A stretch of DNA of 64,000 nt from an uncultured Bacilli bacterium (GCA_934096265.1 CAKOLI010000004.1:15004-79003); one strand, 5' to 3'; shown: positions 44,423 to 53,516, counted from the first letter of the stretch. The notes: generated by a model not told the origin, from the letters alone. A program made the numbers and translations.

Positions 44423-46123
44423 TCAGTCCTTTAAGTAATCTATTTGAAAAGCTTCTATTTGTTTTTGGTACTTATCTAGTCTTGAGCCAGAGTGCCAAGT
44501 TATGTATCCACCTTTTAGGCCGTTGTCATATAGGGCCTTGATTTGAGCTTTTACTTCTTCGGCATTGTATTCAATGCCATTTGGATCTACCCAGCTTTGG
44601 ACGTTATATGCTTGTACCCATGTTCTTACGACTGCTGGTGAGGTTGTGGTTTCTTGTCTTTTAACTACTTCTTTACTCCATGCATTAATTAAGTCATAAG
44701 GATGGTTCCATGGTTTGTTAATTCCATAGGCGTTGTTAGCGAAGTGGTCTGGATATGGCATTGCGCTGATTACATCTACAACGTTTGAGATAGCAGGCCA
44801 GTATTGGCCATATGCAGTGGTATAGTAATTATTTGATGCTTCTCCGAATACATCTACAGAAACGTAGGCATTTTTTTCATGAATTGCATCAGTTGCATAA
44901 CGTAGGTAATTTTGAATAGCTTCTACTTTATCTTCATTGTAACTATTTTTAAAATCTATAGCATTATTTTTTTCTAATGATTGTGTTCTATCTGGAAATC
45001 TTACGTAGTCAAAGTTTATTTCATTAAAGCCAAATGATTCGATAGCTTCTAGGGCAAGAGCTACATTATAATACCATACGTCACGAGAATAGGCAGTTGG
45101 CCAGTAAGATCTACCTATTAGATATGGCTTTTTTGTGTTTGTGCCTATAATGGCGTTTTCAGGATGGTCTTTTACATAGTAGTCATCTTTGAAGACAGTT
45201 ATTCTTCCAATGACGTAGAAACCAGCATCTTTAATTTTTTTGATGGCTTCTTTATATTCTTCTTTGGTATTGTTAGCATATTTATAGCTTGTTTTTGATA
45301 TTTCGTTCATTACGCTAGAGTTATATGCAATTGCACCGTTATCTTTAATGTCAACTACAAAGGCGTTTATTTTAGTATTTTTAGCTAATTCAATATATTT
45401 ATCAACGTTAGATATTACTTGTTTTGTATCGTTTAAATATAATGAATATACAGATTCTGGCATAATATTTGTGTCAAATTTTGGTTTTGTTACAGGATAG
45501 AAATCTAATTTGTTTACAGAGCCTCCTCCGAATAAATTCTTTATTTTAGAATGTTTTTCTAATGCATAGGTTTGGGTGGCTTCTTCACTTGTTAGTGTGG
45601 TATATTTAGCATAAACATAGCCTTCTTTGTCATTGTATTTTACTTTATACATATGGATATTGCCTTCTTCGTCAAGACTATCGTATGAGGTTACCATTAA
45701 CTCCGTTCCTTTGGTTAAGTTTTCTATTATTTTTATGTCATTATAGTTATTTAATAGTACTGTTGGTGTTCTTACAAAGACACGTTCTTCTTTAATTAAT
45801 TTGTTGTTGTCACTAGTAATATTTTCTTTATTTACATAGTATGGTTTTTTATTTACGGTTATTTGGTAGTAATTTTTATCTTCTTTATGACGTTTATTTT
45901 CGTTTACTTGTATCTTGCTGCCACGTGAAATTGTACTTTGTTCTTTTAGTGACTCATCATATAATGATACTTTATTAGTATTTGAAGTTATGTACATTGT
46001 TTTATCTTTGGTAAATAATTTTTTGCCTGCATAAAATATAAGCATACCTATACCAAGTAATAGGAGTAATATTAGTAGTATTTTGCCTATTTTCTTAGTA
46101 CTAATTTTTTTTCTTTTTTGCAT
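44423..46123 (-). CDS. Membrane-anchored putative glycoside hydrolase (DUF4015) with SH3-like repeats
   Basis: The 566-residue protein has an N-terminal membrane anchor (about 12-30), then two SH3-like regions (about 45-100 and 110-175), and a C-terminal TIM-barrel of the putative glycoside hydrolase family DUF4015 (about 215-560). Barrel features include INAFVVDIKDNGAIAYNS, FYVIGRITVFKDDYYVK, NEINFDYVRFPDR and GGYITWHSGSRLDKY. The SH3-like regions may bind cell wall. The sugar target is unknown. It opens the gene group with yutD. Confidence 0.85.
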   Translation of the reverse strand: MQKRKKISTKKIGKILLILLLLLGIGMLIFYAGKKLFTKDKTMYITSNTNKVSLYDESLKEQSTISRGSKIQVNENKRHKEDKNYYQITVNKKPYYVNKENITSDNNKLIKEERVFVRTPTVLLNNYNDIKIIENLTKGTELMVTSYDSLDEEGNIHMYKVKYNDKEGYVYAKYTTLTSEEATQTYALEKHSKIKNLFGGGSVNKLDFYPVTKPKFDTNIMPESVYSLYLNDTKQVISNVDKYIELAKNTKINAFVVDIKDNGAIAYNSSVMNEISKTSYKYANNTKEEYKEAIKKIKDAGFYVIGRITVFKDDYYVKDHPENAIIGTNTKKPYLIGRSYWPTAYSRDVWYYNVALALEAIESFGFNEINFDYVRFPDRTQSLEKNNAIDFKNSYNEDKVEAIQNYLRYATDAIHEKNAYVSVDVFGEASNNYYTTAYGQYWPAISNVVDVISAMPYPDHFANNAYGINKPWNHPYDLINAWSKEVVKRQETTTSPAVVRTWVQAYNVQSWVDPNGIEYNAEEVKAQIKALYDNGLKGGYITWHSGSRLDKYQKQIEAFQIDYLKD

Positions 46124-46175
46124 TGTTATTTCTCCTTATCTTTATATTAAGTATATCAAATTTTTGTTGTTTTTA

Positions 46176-46706
46176 CTAGCAATATTTGAAGTACTCATTA
46201 AATTTTTCTTCATCTTCTAAGGTGGTTGGTTCTCCGTGTCCTGGGTATATTGTTGTTTCTTTAGGATATTTTTTTATCTTCTTTATACTTTTTACAAGAG
46301 CTTCTTCATCGCCTGTTGGTAGGTCACATCTTCCAAGTCCATCTTTGAAGATAAAATCTCCATCAAACATAGATTTTTCTTCTTTAAAATAAAATGTTAT
46401 TGAATCACTTGTATGGCCTGGTGTGTAGATTACTTCAAATGAAAAGTCTTTAATTGTGCATGGGCCTTCTTGTAATGAAGACTTGTCATATACCTTGGTA
46501 TTATAATTTTTTAATATTTGGTTTAGTGCCCCGGTGTGGTCAAAATGATTATGAGTAATTAGTATTCCTTCTAGTTCGTTTTCTTTTATATAATCATCTA
46601 TTTTGTAGTATTCATCACCTGGGTCTATTATTAAAATTTTGTTATTTTTCTTTAGGATATAACAATTGGTTTTTAGCATTCCTACTTTTAAGTTAATTAT
46701 TTCCAT
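46176..46706 (-). CDS. Metallo-beta-lactamase fold hydrolase (glyoxalase II-like)
   Basis: The 176-residue protein has the metal motif THNHFDHTG (His52, His54, Asp56, His57), followed by YTPGHTSDS with a His ligand, MFDGDFIFKDGLGR and YPGHGEPTT. This is the compact YqgX/GloB-like form, often called hydroxyacylglutathione hydrolase-like, though low-GC Bacillota usually lack glutathione. The substrate is unknown. It stands alone. Confidence 0.9.
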   Translation of the reverse strand: MEIINLKVGMLKTNCYILKKNNKILIIDPGDEYYKIDDYIKENELEGILITHNHFDHTGALNQILKNYNTKVYDKSSLQEGPCTIKDFSFEVIYTPGHTSDSITFYFKEEKSMFDGDFIFKDGLGRCDLPTGDEEALVKSIKKIKKYPKETTIYPGHGEPTTLEDEEKFNEYFKYC

Positions 46707-46792
46707 ATATACCTCTTTTCATTATATATATATTATAGCACTTTTTGGTATTTTTATAAAATAAATATACACTATATGTTGTTATTTTAGTT

Positions 46793-46806
46793 ATGATGTA
46801 CATCAT
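46793..46806. promoter_or_regulatory. Perfect 14-base palindrome, FNR/CRP-like core
   Basis: ATGATGTACATCAT is perfectly symmetric and fits TGAT-N4-ATCA. It lies between the MBL hydrolase start (46706) and the tRNA-Met promoter (46840-46868). A regulatory role is only a possibility. Confidence 0.3.
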
Positions 46807-46839
46807 GGGCAATTTTATGATTTTTTTTAAAAAAAAGTC

Positions 46840-46868
46840 TTGTCAAATAAAATATAATGTGTTATTAT
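46840..46868 (+). promoter_or_regulatory. Promoter of tRNA-Met
   Basis: TTGTCA (46840-46845), 17 bases, TATTAT (46863-46868), 15 bases before the tRNA. Confidence 0.65.
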
Positions 46869-46883
46869 TATATTGCTTGTTTT

Positions 46884-46960
46884 GGCGAGATAGTTCAGTT
46901 GGCTAGAACGTTCGGTTCATACCCGAAAAGTCGGGGGTTCGAATCCCTCTCTCGCTACCA
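46884..46960 (+). tRNA. Elongator tRNA-Met (CAT)
   Basis: Acceptor GGCGAGA paired with TCTCGCT, anticodon loop TTCATAC, encoded CCA. The sequence closely follows Bacillota elongator tRNA-Met rather than initiator or the lysidine-modified tRNA-Ile. Its 3' end and downstream sequence are repeated at 49114-49191. Confidence 0.93.
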
Positions 46961-47034
46961 TAAGGAATTCTGCTCGAACTTTTATGTTTGAGTTTGATAA
47001 ATAACTAATTCAGAAATGGATTAGTTTTTTTGTT
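46955..47034 (+). repeat. Direct repeat, left copy (tRNA-Met 3' end plus terminator)
   Basis: Runs from the last bases of tRNA-Met (CTACCATAAG) through TTTGAGTTTGATAAATAAC and the terminator. A diverged copy lies at 49114-49191, and the two bracket the foreign-looking island. Confidence 0.6.
47003..47031 (+). terminator. Terminator after tRNA-Met
   Basis: AACTAAT and ATTAGTT arms, followed by a T run. Confidence 0.7.
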
Positions 47035-47069
47035 GTTAAAAACTATCCTAGAAGAAAGGGTGGTATTAT

Positions 47070-47156
47070 GGTAAATATTATTAAAGAAGAATTACCTATT
47101 TGAAGAATCATTAAGAAAAAAATTAGAACTAATATGTGAGTTTGCAAAAATAAAAT
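47070..47156 (+). pseudogene. Short frameshifted gene remnant
   Basis: An ATG at 47070 with an AAAGGGTGG ribosome site opens MVNIIKEELPI and meets a stop. A one-base shift restores EESLRKKLELICEFAKIK and then a stop at 47154. This looks like the start of a larger gene that was broken and mostly deleted. Composition is A-rich like the rest of the island. Confidence 0.4.
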
Positions 47157-47251
47157 AAAATTATATAATAATGAATTAATGATGAGTCAGTAGTATTTAG
47201 ACTTTACTAGATACTATTGTCTCTTCTTTTTTAGTAAAAGGAGTTGAAGTA

Positions 47252-47634
47252 ATGATAAGATATAAACTTTAACTAATACATTAGTTAATGCAAACGAACA
47301 ACTAAAAGATAAGAATAATAAGATTAAAACTCTTACTGAAAATAATGAAGCACTTGATTTAAGAGTTAAGACTTTGAATGATACAATTAAAGAGAAAGAC
47401 AATGAAATATCATTTTTAAAATCAAAAATTCACGATTTGAAAAACACTCTTGAATATTGGAAAATTAAGTTTGAAAAACTAATATCATTCTTACATGTTA
47501 AACTTCACAGTTGGTATGATAAAGATGATAAATACATTGATGTATTTAATGAAATGTATGATGATAATATATTAGATGATGATGACGTTGAAGAACTAGA
47601 TTTAAGTAAAGAAAAAGATGATTTAGAACGTTAA
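47252..47634 (+). pseudogene. C-terminal remnant of a coiled-coil, mobilization-type protein
   Basis: A start with a good ribosome site (AAAGGAG) at 47252 hits a stop after six codons. The open frame that follows (47265-47634) has no proper start. It encodes a coiled coil (EQLKDKNNKIKTLTENNEAL onwards), then FEKLISFLHVKLHSWYDKDD and an acidic tail. Such a tail is common at the end of plasmid/ICE mobilization (Pre/Mob-type) relaxases; the relaxase domain itself is gone. The relaxase link is an inference from the tail only. An internal ATG at 47374 could still give an 86-residue peptide. Confidence 0.4.
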
Positions 47635-47636
47635 AA

Positions 47637-47665
47637 TTGACAAAAATGGACTTATATGCTATCAT
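47637..47665 (+). promoter_or_regulatory. Promoter of the island gene at 47693
   Basis: TTGACA (47637-47642), a 17-base spacer and TATCAT (47660-47665), with a TGC extended element. Confidence 0.75.
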
Positions 47666-47692
47666 ATAAGGCATTCAAAGGAGGGTCTTTGT

Positions 47693-48253
47693 ATGATAAT
47701 TACAAATAGAATAAATACACATTTTACTAATTTAATTGGTGATGAAAACTTTGCTAATGCTTATTTTTTAAATAAATCAATAGATGATTTTAGTGTAGAA
47801 AGATTACATGATCTTGAAAAAAAATATGATTCTGCAAGTAAAAAATACAATTTTGTAGTGCAATTATTATCAGTTTCCAAATTTGTTGGTATTGATAGCT
47901 TAATTAAAAAATCTGCATTAAGATTAGAGAAAGAACGCAAGAGATTATTTAGTGCTAAAAATGAGTTAGAAGTATTTGAATCTAATTTAGCTTACCTTAT
48001 CCTATCAGAAAAAATTGCATTTCCAGATGAATTAGGATTTTCTAGTGAATATGTTAAAGAATTATTAACAAATAAGAAAAAAGAAGTTGAAAATTCTACT
48101 GTTGAATATTCTTATAATGAATCAACTGGTAGAACATATGAAGTTATTAATGGTAAATATTATGCACTATCGCATACGCCTCGTGTAGTAACTGATAAGT
48201 TAAGACAAAATAGACAACAAGTAGTTGGTGAAAAATCACTAATAATAAGATAA
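47693..48253 (+). CDS. Island protein of unknown function
   Basis: No family is recognised. The 186-residue protein is mostly helical and charged (coiled-coil tendency about 35-110), with a short C-terminal beta segment (RTYEVINGKYYALS). It has no signal peptide or membrane segment. It has an excellent promoter and ribosome site (AAAGGAGGG). Codon use is A-ending (AAA, GAA, AGA), unlike native plus-strand genes, which favour AAG, GAG and AGG. This suggests recent acquisition. Confidence 0.65.
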   Translation: MIITNRINTHFTNLIGDENFANAYFLNKSIDDFSVERLHDLEKKYDSASKKYNFVVQLLSVSKFVGIDSLIKKSALRLEKERKRLFSAKNELEVFESNLAYLILSEKIAFPDELGFSSEYVKELLTNKKKEVENSTVEYSYNESTGRTYEVINGKYYALSHTPRVVTDKLRQNRQQVVGEKSLIIR

Positions 48254-48336
48254 TTATAAAAGAAATAAATAAGGGCTAGTAAAGATTAATTAATAAGAAA
48301 TACTATGCTCTTTTTTGATGTAGGAGGAATTCTTAA

Positions 48337-49002
48337 ATGGAAAGTAAAATTGATGAATTAATTAAAAGTATAGATAGACTAAACTCGTTTTCGTGGGGAG
48401 ATATAATAAGTTTAGTCGCTCTTATTGGTTCATGGATAACTATCTTTATTTTGCTTAAAGATAAGCATAATGAAAATAGACCATATTTACAAGTTACATT
48501 TGAATTAGTAAGATCTAATCTTACATGTGTAGTATTAAGAAATGTTGGAAAGGTGCCATTAGTTTTAACACATATACATTATGATGAAGATTTTATAAAT
48601 CAATTAGATGAAAGAGACAAAAAATACTTAAATGATAATACTGTAAATAACTTAACTATTTTCCCTGGCAAAGAATGGATTGTTTGCTTAGGAGTTATTG
48701 TTCCTGATATATTGAATAAGTTTGAATTGAAAAAACTTAAAGTTAATTATGAATACAAAAAATTAAATGGTATTAAAACATTTAAAGAGAATACTGAAAT
48801 AGATTTCGAACAATATTCTAGATTTTTAGTTTATATTTCTGAAATTGATGAATTAAAACAAGTTAATGAAAAAATAGAAAGAACATCTAAAAATATCGAA
48901 AAAAGACTAAAAAATATTGAAACTAGCATTGTTCAGTATCATAATATCGAAGATACATTTTTAAAAACAGTTGCTAATGGTTTTATAGAAAAAGATAAAT
49001 AA
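48337..49002 (+). CDS. Island membrane protein of unknown function
   Basis: The 221-residue protein has one membrane helix (about 19-40, IISLVALIGSWITIFILL). A beta-rich domain follows, beginning RPYLQVTFELVRSNLTCVVLRN and reaching about residue 160, then a C-terminal coiled coil (about 170-200). Proteins of this general layout are often found in mobile or defence-related contexts, without known function. The ribosome site is TAGGAGGAAT. It shares the island codon style and probably belongs with the gene at 47693. Confidence 0.6.
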   Translation: MESKIDELIKSIDRLNSFSWGDIISLVALIGSWITIFILLKDKHNENRPYLQVTFELVRSNLTCVVLRNVGKVPLVLTHIHYDEDFINQLDERDKKYLNDNTVNNLTIFPGKEWIVCLGVIVPDILNKFELKKLKVNYEYKKLNGIKTFKENTEIDFEQYSRFLVYISEIDELKQVNEKIERTSKNIEKRLKNIETSIVQYHNIEDTFLKTVANGFIEKDK

Positions 49003-49113
49003 TTTTATAAAGTAGATAAAAAAATGTTACAATAACAGTTTTCTATGTTATAATTATTTTAATGATTAGTTGTTTATCAACTATTCCTAAGGTTTCGGAT
49101 ATACTATTTGTCC

Positions 49114-49191
49114 GTACCATAAGAATATTTGCTTATATTTTTGAGCTTGATAGATAACTAATTCAAAAAGATGGATTAGTTTTTTTGTTAT
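49114..49191 (+). repeat. Direct repeat, right copy
   Basis: GTACCATAAG, TTTTGAGCTTGATAGATAAC and a terminator hairpin match the left copy at 46955-47034 with scattered differences, about 2.2 kb away. Confidence 0.6.
49156..49186 (+). terminator. Duplicate terminator in the right repeat copy
   Basis: AACTAAT and ATTAGTT arms with a T run, as after tRNA-Met. Confidence 0.6.
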
Positions 49192-49285
49192 TGTAGATAT
49201 GTTAGAAAGATTTGCGAAAATGCAATATGATATTGGTAGAGTTTTAATCGTTTTGATGATATTATTTTTTTAGGGAGGATAAATT

Positions 49286-49575
49286 ATGAGTTTAGGAAAT
49301 AATATTGCAAATTTAAGAAAGCAGATAAATTTAACGCAAGAGGAGCTTGCTTGGAAGGTTGGTGTTACAAGGCAAACTATTTCAAAATGGGAACTTGATG
49401 AGGCAACGCCTGATGTTAAGCAAGCGAAGATATTTCTTTTATATTTAATGTTAGTTTAGATGAGTTAACAGATAATAATATAGATAGTGTTTTGATAAAA
49501 AAGGTCAGTAATACAGAGAAGCTTGCTGGTATTGCAATAAAAATTCTTGGTGTAGGGTTAATTGTTTTATTTTGA
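49286..49575 (+). pseudogene. Frameshifted XRE helix-turn-helix regulator
   Basis: After an AGGGAGG ribosome site, the ATG at 49286 opens a clear Cro/CI-type domain (IANLRKQINLTQEELAWKVG, then RQTISKWELDEATPDV). It stops at 49457 after 57 codons. A shifted frame continues the family sequence (FNVSLDELTDNNIDSVLIKK, then a hydrophobic start) and ends at 49573. One small indel and loss of the membrane tail have broken a gene of the common HTH-plus-membrane-tail type. Confidence 0.7.
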
Positions 49576-49635
49576 TTTTAATATTACTGGTGGTAGTATT
49601 TTGTATGATAGATTAGTATTAGGTATGATGATAGT

Positions 49636-49668
49636 AAAAAAATGGTTAAGTGTGTTACTTAATCATTT
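49636..49668 (-). terminator. Terminator after smpB
   Basis: On the minus strand AAATGATTAAGT and ACTTAACCATTT form a 12-base stem (one mismatch) with a T run. Confidence 0.8.
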
Positions 49669-50086
49669 TTTGCATTTCTCTATTTATTTCTCTTTCTTTT
49701 ATTGTACGGCGTTTGTCATATAGTTTTTTACCTTTTGCGAGTGCGATTGTGACTTTTGCAAATGGGCCTTTAAAATATATTTTTAATGGTATGATGGTGT
49801 AGCCTGATATTTCTGTTTTATCTCTTAATTTATATATTTCTTTTTTGTTTAAGAGTAATTTCCTAGTACGAAGTTCTTCATGGTTGAAGATATTACCTTT
49901 TTCATAGGAAGAAATATGAGCATTTAGTAAATAGGCTTCGTTATTTTTTATAATGATATAGCTATCTTTAATGTTTGCTTTGCCCATTCTTAAGGATTTA
50001 ATTTCTGTTCCCTTTAGGGCAATTCCCGCTTCTAAGGTTTCTTCTATCTCATAATCGAAGCGAGCTTTTCTATTTACTATTTCCAA
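49655..50086 (-). CDS. smpB: SsrA-binding protein SmpB
   Basis: SmpB carries tmRNA to stalled ribosomes. The 143-residue protein has the family blocks NRKARFDYEIEETLEAGI, GTEIKSLR, LNAHISSYEKGN, the basic ALAKGKKLYDKR and a C-terminal basic helix. Length is slightly short but complete. It follows rnr and capA, matching the usual secG-rnr-smpB order. The tmRNA gene, often next to smpB, is not in the window. Confidence 0.96.
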   Translation of the reverse strand: MEIVNRKARFDYEIEETLEAGIALKGTEIKSLRMGKANIKDSYIIIKNNEAYLLNAHISSYEKGNIFNHEELRTRKLLLNKKEIYKLRDKTEISGYTIIPLKIYFKGPFAKVTIALAKGKKLYDKRRTIKEREINREMQKMIK

Positions 50087-50094
50087 GTTATCAC

Positions 50095-51330
50095 CTAGCT
50101 TTCGTTTAATGGCTTAACAGATATGGTTTCATCGTACATTTTAACAACGTTTTTGTATCTGTTGTATAGTTCTTTATAATTTTTATTGTAGCTTGAATTC
50201 ATTTGACTAAATGGAATTACTTTATATCCTTCTTTAGATGAATAGTGTGTATATAATAATTCGTTGTCTAAATTTTCTAGTTTTATAGTTGTTTGATTAT
50301 TTTTTACGGTTTTAACTATATCTATGCTTGTCATTAGTCCTATTTTTTTGTTGTAATATGAGTCTGATGACTGTGCAGAGATGAAGTTACCTAGTGAATA
50401 TATAACTAATGTATTATCTATGTATTCAATAGGGTTTATAATATGTGGATGATGGCCAATTATAATGTCTACACCTAGATCTGCAAGAAACTTAGCTTGT
50501 TCTTTAGGATTTTTTCCTTTTGGGTATTTTGTCCATGGTTCTGCAGAGGGATTATTGAAACTGGTTACATCTTTTCCCCAGTGCATAGATACGATGACTA
50601 CATCTGCTTTATCACGAACAGCTTCTATATCTTTTTTTGCTTGGTCATAATCAAATACATTTACTAAGTATTCTTTACCGTTTGGAAGCACATTGCCATT
50701 TAGGCCTTTGGTATAAGCTAGAAAAGCATATGTTATACCGTTTTTTTCATATATTTTAGTCATATGGCTTTCTCTATCTTCAAAGGAATTATATGTTCCT
50801 TGAGCGTATATTCCATCTTTTTCTTTACTTAACCAGTAGCTTCTGGAATTTAGGATGCCTTTTTCTTTTTTATCATAGGTGTGGTTGGTTGATGTGCTTA
50901 CTAGGTTAAAGCCCGCGTCTATGAAGGCGTCTCCGACTTCATATGGAGAATTAAAGTTGGGATAACCAGATAAGCCTAGTTCTGTTCCTCCTAATATTGT
51001 CTCTTGATTATAAAATGCTAGGTCGTAGTTACTTACGATTGGTTTAATTAAAGATAGTTGTTTAGTGCAATCGTATTTTTTTGTTTCTTTGTTATAGCAA
51101 TCTTTATATACTCCATCATGATATAGTGCGTCTCCTACAGCGATTAAGCTTAGCCGATAGTTTTTTTCAAATTCTTTTACATCGTATTTAATTGTAGGAG
51201 ATGATGGGAAATTATTATTGTTTTTGTTTACAATTATGTAGCTTGTGTATCCTAAGCCAACTGAAAATATAGTTAGTAATAATCCTGAGGTTATTAATTT
51301 TATTATATTTTTCCTTCTTCTTCTTTTCAT
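50095..51330 (-). CDS. CapA family (poly-gamma-glutamate synthesis type) phosphoesterase-like protein
   Basis: The 411-residue protein has an N-terminal membrane anchor (about 9-33) and a metallophosphoesterase-like CapA domain: LIAVGDALYHDGVY, YNQETILGG, FNSPYEVGDAFIDAGFNLVSTSTNHTYD, VIVSMHWGKD and DIIIGHHPHIINPIEY. CapA takes part in making or exporting poly-gamma-glutamate in Bacillus, but many homologues have no capsule genes; none are near here. It overlaps rnr by one base and lies between rnr and smpB. Confidence 0.88.
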   Translation of the reverse strand: MKRRRRKNIIKLITSGLLLTIFSVGLGYTSYIIVNKNNNNFPSSPTIKYDVKEFEKNYRLSLIAVGDALYHDGVYKDCYNKETKKYDCTKQLSLIKPIVSNYDLAFYNQETILGGTELGLSGYPNFNSPYEVGDAFIDAGFNLVSTSTNHTYDKKEKGILNSRSYWLSKEKDGIYAQGTYNSFEDRESHMTKIYEKNGITYAFLAYTKGLNGNVLPNGKEYLVNVFDYDQAKKDIEAVRDKADVVIVSMHWGKDVTSFNNPSAEPWTKYPKGKNPKEQAKFLADLGVDIIIGHHPHIINPIEYIDNTLVIYSLGNFISAQSSDSYYNKKIGLMTSIDIVKTVKNNQTTIKLENLDNELLYTHYSSKEGYKVIPFSQMNSSYNKNYKELYNRYKNVVKMYDETISVKPLNES

Positions 51331-53516
51331 TAATGAGCCTTCTTTATTTTCTTTTTAGTTTTATTTTTGATTTTGTTATGGTGGTCTTTACTTTTTGTAT
51401 CTTTATCTTTAGATAATACCATGAAATCAACTGTTGATGTATCTTTGGATGCACCAATTACTTTTACATCGACTCTATCCCCAAAGCTAAAGCAATTAGA
51501 TGGTTTTTTACCTCTTAGTGTTAGAGTATCTTCGTTATAATCATAGCTGTCTTTGGGTAAGTTATTTATTTTTGCTAAGCCTTCTACGGTATTATCTAAT
51601 TCAACAAATAGTCCAAAATCGTGTACTCCACTTATTAGTCCATTGTATTCTTCTCCAATGTGTTTTTCCATGTATTCAGATTTTTTCATTTTATCAACAT
51701 CACGTTCGAAGTCTTCTGATGCTTTTTCTCTTTCAGAACAATGTTGGGCTAAAGCAGGTAGGCGTGTTTCCCATTTGGCAATGGTTTCTGTATTTAAATT
51801 ATTCGCATAATCTTTTACTAATCTGTGTAATATTAAGTCTGGATATCTTCTTATTGGAGAGGTAAAATGGGCATAGCATTCACTTCCTAAGCCAAAGTGT
51901 CCTATGTTATAATCAGTGTACTCTGCTTTTCTTTGGGTTCTAATTGCCATTTTATTTAAAATTGCACTTGCTTCATGCTTGTTTATTATCGATACTATTT
52001 TTTGGAAATCTTCTGATCTTATTTCATGATTTCTTTTCTTTATACCTGTAATAACGACGCCACGGCTTGCAAGGAATTTGATAAACTTATCAAATTTTTC
52101 TTCTTTTGGTACATCATGGACACGGTATATTCCAGGTAAGCCTTTATAGAAGATATCCGAAGCTACAGTTTCATTAGCCGCAATCATAAATACTTCGATT
52201 ATTTTTTCGCCTGTGCCTTGACTTCTTCTTTGAATTGATACTGGTACGCAGTTTTCATCAACAATTATTTTGCATTCGTCTGTTTCAAACTCTATGTAAC
52301 CACGAGCTATCATTTTGGCTTCTAATTTATCCGCTAGAGTCTTCATGAGTCTAAGGCTTTTTACATATGGAGCATAGTCAGGGTCTATAATATTTTTATC
52401 TAAGATGTCATTTACTTTGTTATAAGTCATTTGTATTCTACTTTTAATGATACTTTCAAATATTCTATAATCTACTATTTGACCTTTGTCATCTATTTCC
52501 ATGCGAGCACTTAAGGTTAGTCTTATGGTATTTGGATTTAGGCTACATATACCATTAGATAATTTAGGAGATAGCATTGGTACTGAGCCACCTGGAAAGT
52601 ATACGCTGGTACCTCTTGCACAGGCTTCTTTGTCGATTGCACTGTCTTCTTTTACATAGTAGGAAACGTCTGCGATAGGGATAGTTAGTTGGTAGTTATT
52701 ATCAGGTAATATTTTACAGCCAACAGCATCATCTATATCTTTAGTATCATCGCCATCTATAGTAAAAATTTCTTCATCAGTTAAGTCAACTCTTCCTCTT
52801 TCTATTTCTTTATCAAATACTTCTTGTGTTACATAACTAGGAATTTTTTTTAACTCTTCTTCTACTTCTTTGGAGAAACCATTATGGAATTTATATTTGT
52901 AAACATATGCTAAAATATCATCACCAGGATTATTTTTATGTCCAGTAATTCTAATTATTTCTCCTACGTATCCACGTTTGCCTTCGATAGGTCTTGCTAT
53001 AACGTAGTGACCTGTTACAGCACCATTGGTGTAATCATCTGGTATTAAAATATCGCTTGGGCTTTCTTTTTGTCCTAGTCTTTTTACGTAGTTTTTACCA
53101 TTTAAAGTGTAAAACTCTCCTACAATGTCTTCGATGTTACGATTAAGGATTTTGATTACTCTAGCATGGTTTGGGTTTCTTTTGTCAAGTTCTAATGCAA
53201 CTAAATCTTTAGATATTGCACCACCTGTGTATTTTTTATCAATAAATAAATCTTGACTGTATCCATCTACTTTGGCAAAGCCATTTCCCGTGGATGTTAG
53301 AGACATAACTCCTTTTAGTAAGTGACTGTCTTTAAATAGGACGTATTTATTTTTTTTGGTGTAATAAACAGTTCCATCTGCACACATTTTGTTAAGAGTC
53401 TCTGTAAATTCTTTAACCTCTTCTTTTCCTTTTAGTTTTAACTTATCGTTTAATTCTTCGATGGTTAATGCTCTACCATCATTGTTTTCAAAAACTGAAA
53501 CTATTTTTTCATTCAT
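51330..53516 (-). CDS. rnr: Ribonuclease R
   Basis: RNase R is a processive 3'-5' exonuclease for structured RNA and works in trans-translation quality control. The 728-residue protein has cold-shock-like domains, the catalytic RNB domain (FTIDGDDTKDIDDAV, with the metal-binding Asp cluster, then YFPGGSVPMLSPKLSNGICSLNP and HFTSPIRRYPDLILHRL), an S1 domain (GLISGVHDFGLFVELD) and a Lys-rich tail. The order secG-rnr-capA-smpB is close to the conserved Bacillota layout. Confidence 0.97.
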   Translation of the reverse strand: MNEKIVSVFENNDGRALTIEELNDKLKLKGKEEVKEFTETLNKMCADGTVYYTKKNKYVLFKDSHLLKGVMSLTSTGNGFAKVDGYSQDLFIDKKYTGGAISKDLVALELDKRNPNHARVIKILNRNIEDIVGEFYTLNGKNYVKRLGQKESPSDILIPDDYTNGAVTGHYVIARPIEGKRGYVGEIIRITGHKNNPGDDILAYVYKYKFHNGFSKEVEEELKKIPSYVTQEVFDKEIERGRVDLTDEEIFTIDGDDTKDIDDAVGCKILPDNNYQLTIPIADVSYYVKEDSAIDKEACARGTSVYFPGGSVPMLSPKLSNGICSLNPNTIRLTLSARMEIDDKGQIVDYRIFESIIKSRIQMTYNKVNDILDKNIIDPDYAPYVKSLRLMKTLADKLEAKMIARGYIEFETDECKIIVDENCVPVSIQRRSQGTGEKIIEVFMIAANETVASDIFYKGLPGIYRVHDVPKEEKFDKFIKFLASRGVVITGIKKRNHEIRSEDFQKIVSIINKHEASAILNKMAIRTQRKAEYTDYNIGHFGLGSECYAHFTSPIRRYPDLILHRLVKDYANNLNTETIAKWETRLPALAQHCSEREKASEDFERDVDKMKKSEYMEKHIGEEYNGLISGVHDFGLFVELDNTVEGLAKINNLPKDSYDYNEDTLTLRGKKPSNCFSFGDRVDVKVIGASKDTSTVDFMVLSKDKDTKSKDHHNKIKNKTKKKIKKAH

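Larger units (their letters stand above)
49003..49285 (+). other. Intergenic stretch at the island's right edge
   Basis: No convincing gene. It holds the right copy of the direct repeat and its terminator. A 24-codon frame (49199-49273) without a ribosome site is present but unsupported. The sequence before the repeat (GGTTTCGGATATACT, then GTACCA) might be an eroded tRNA 3' end. Confidence 0.4.
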
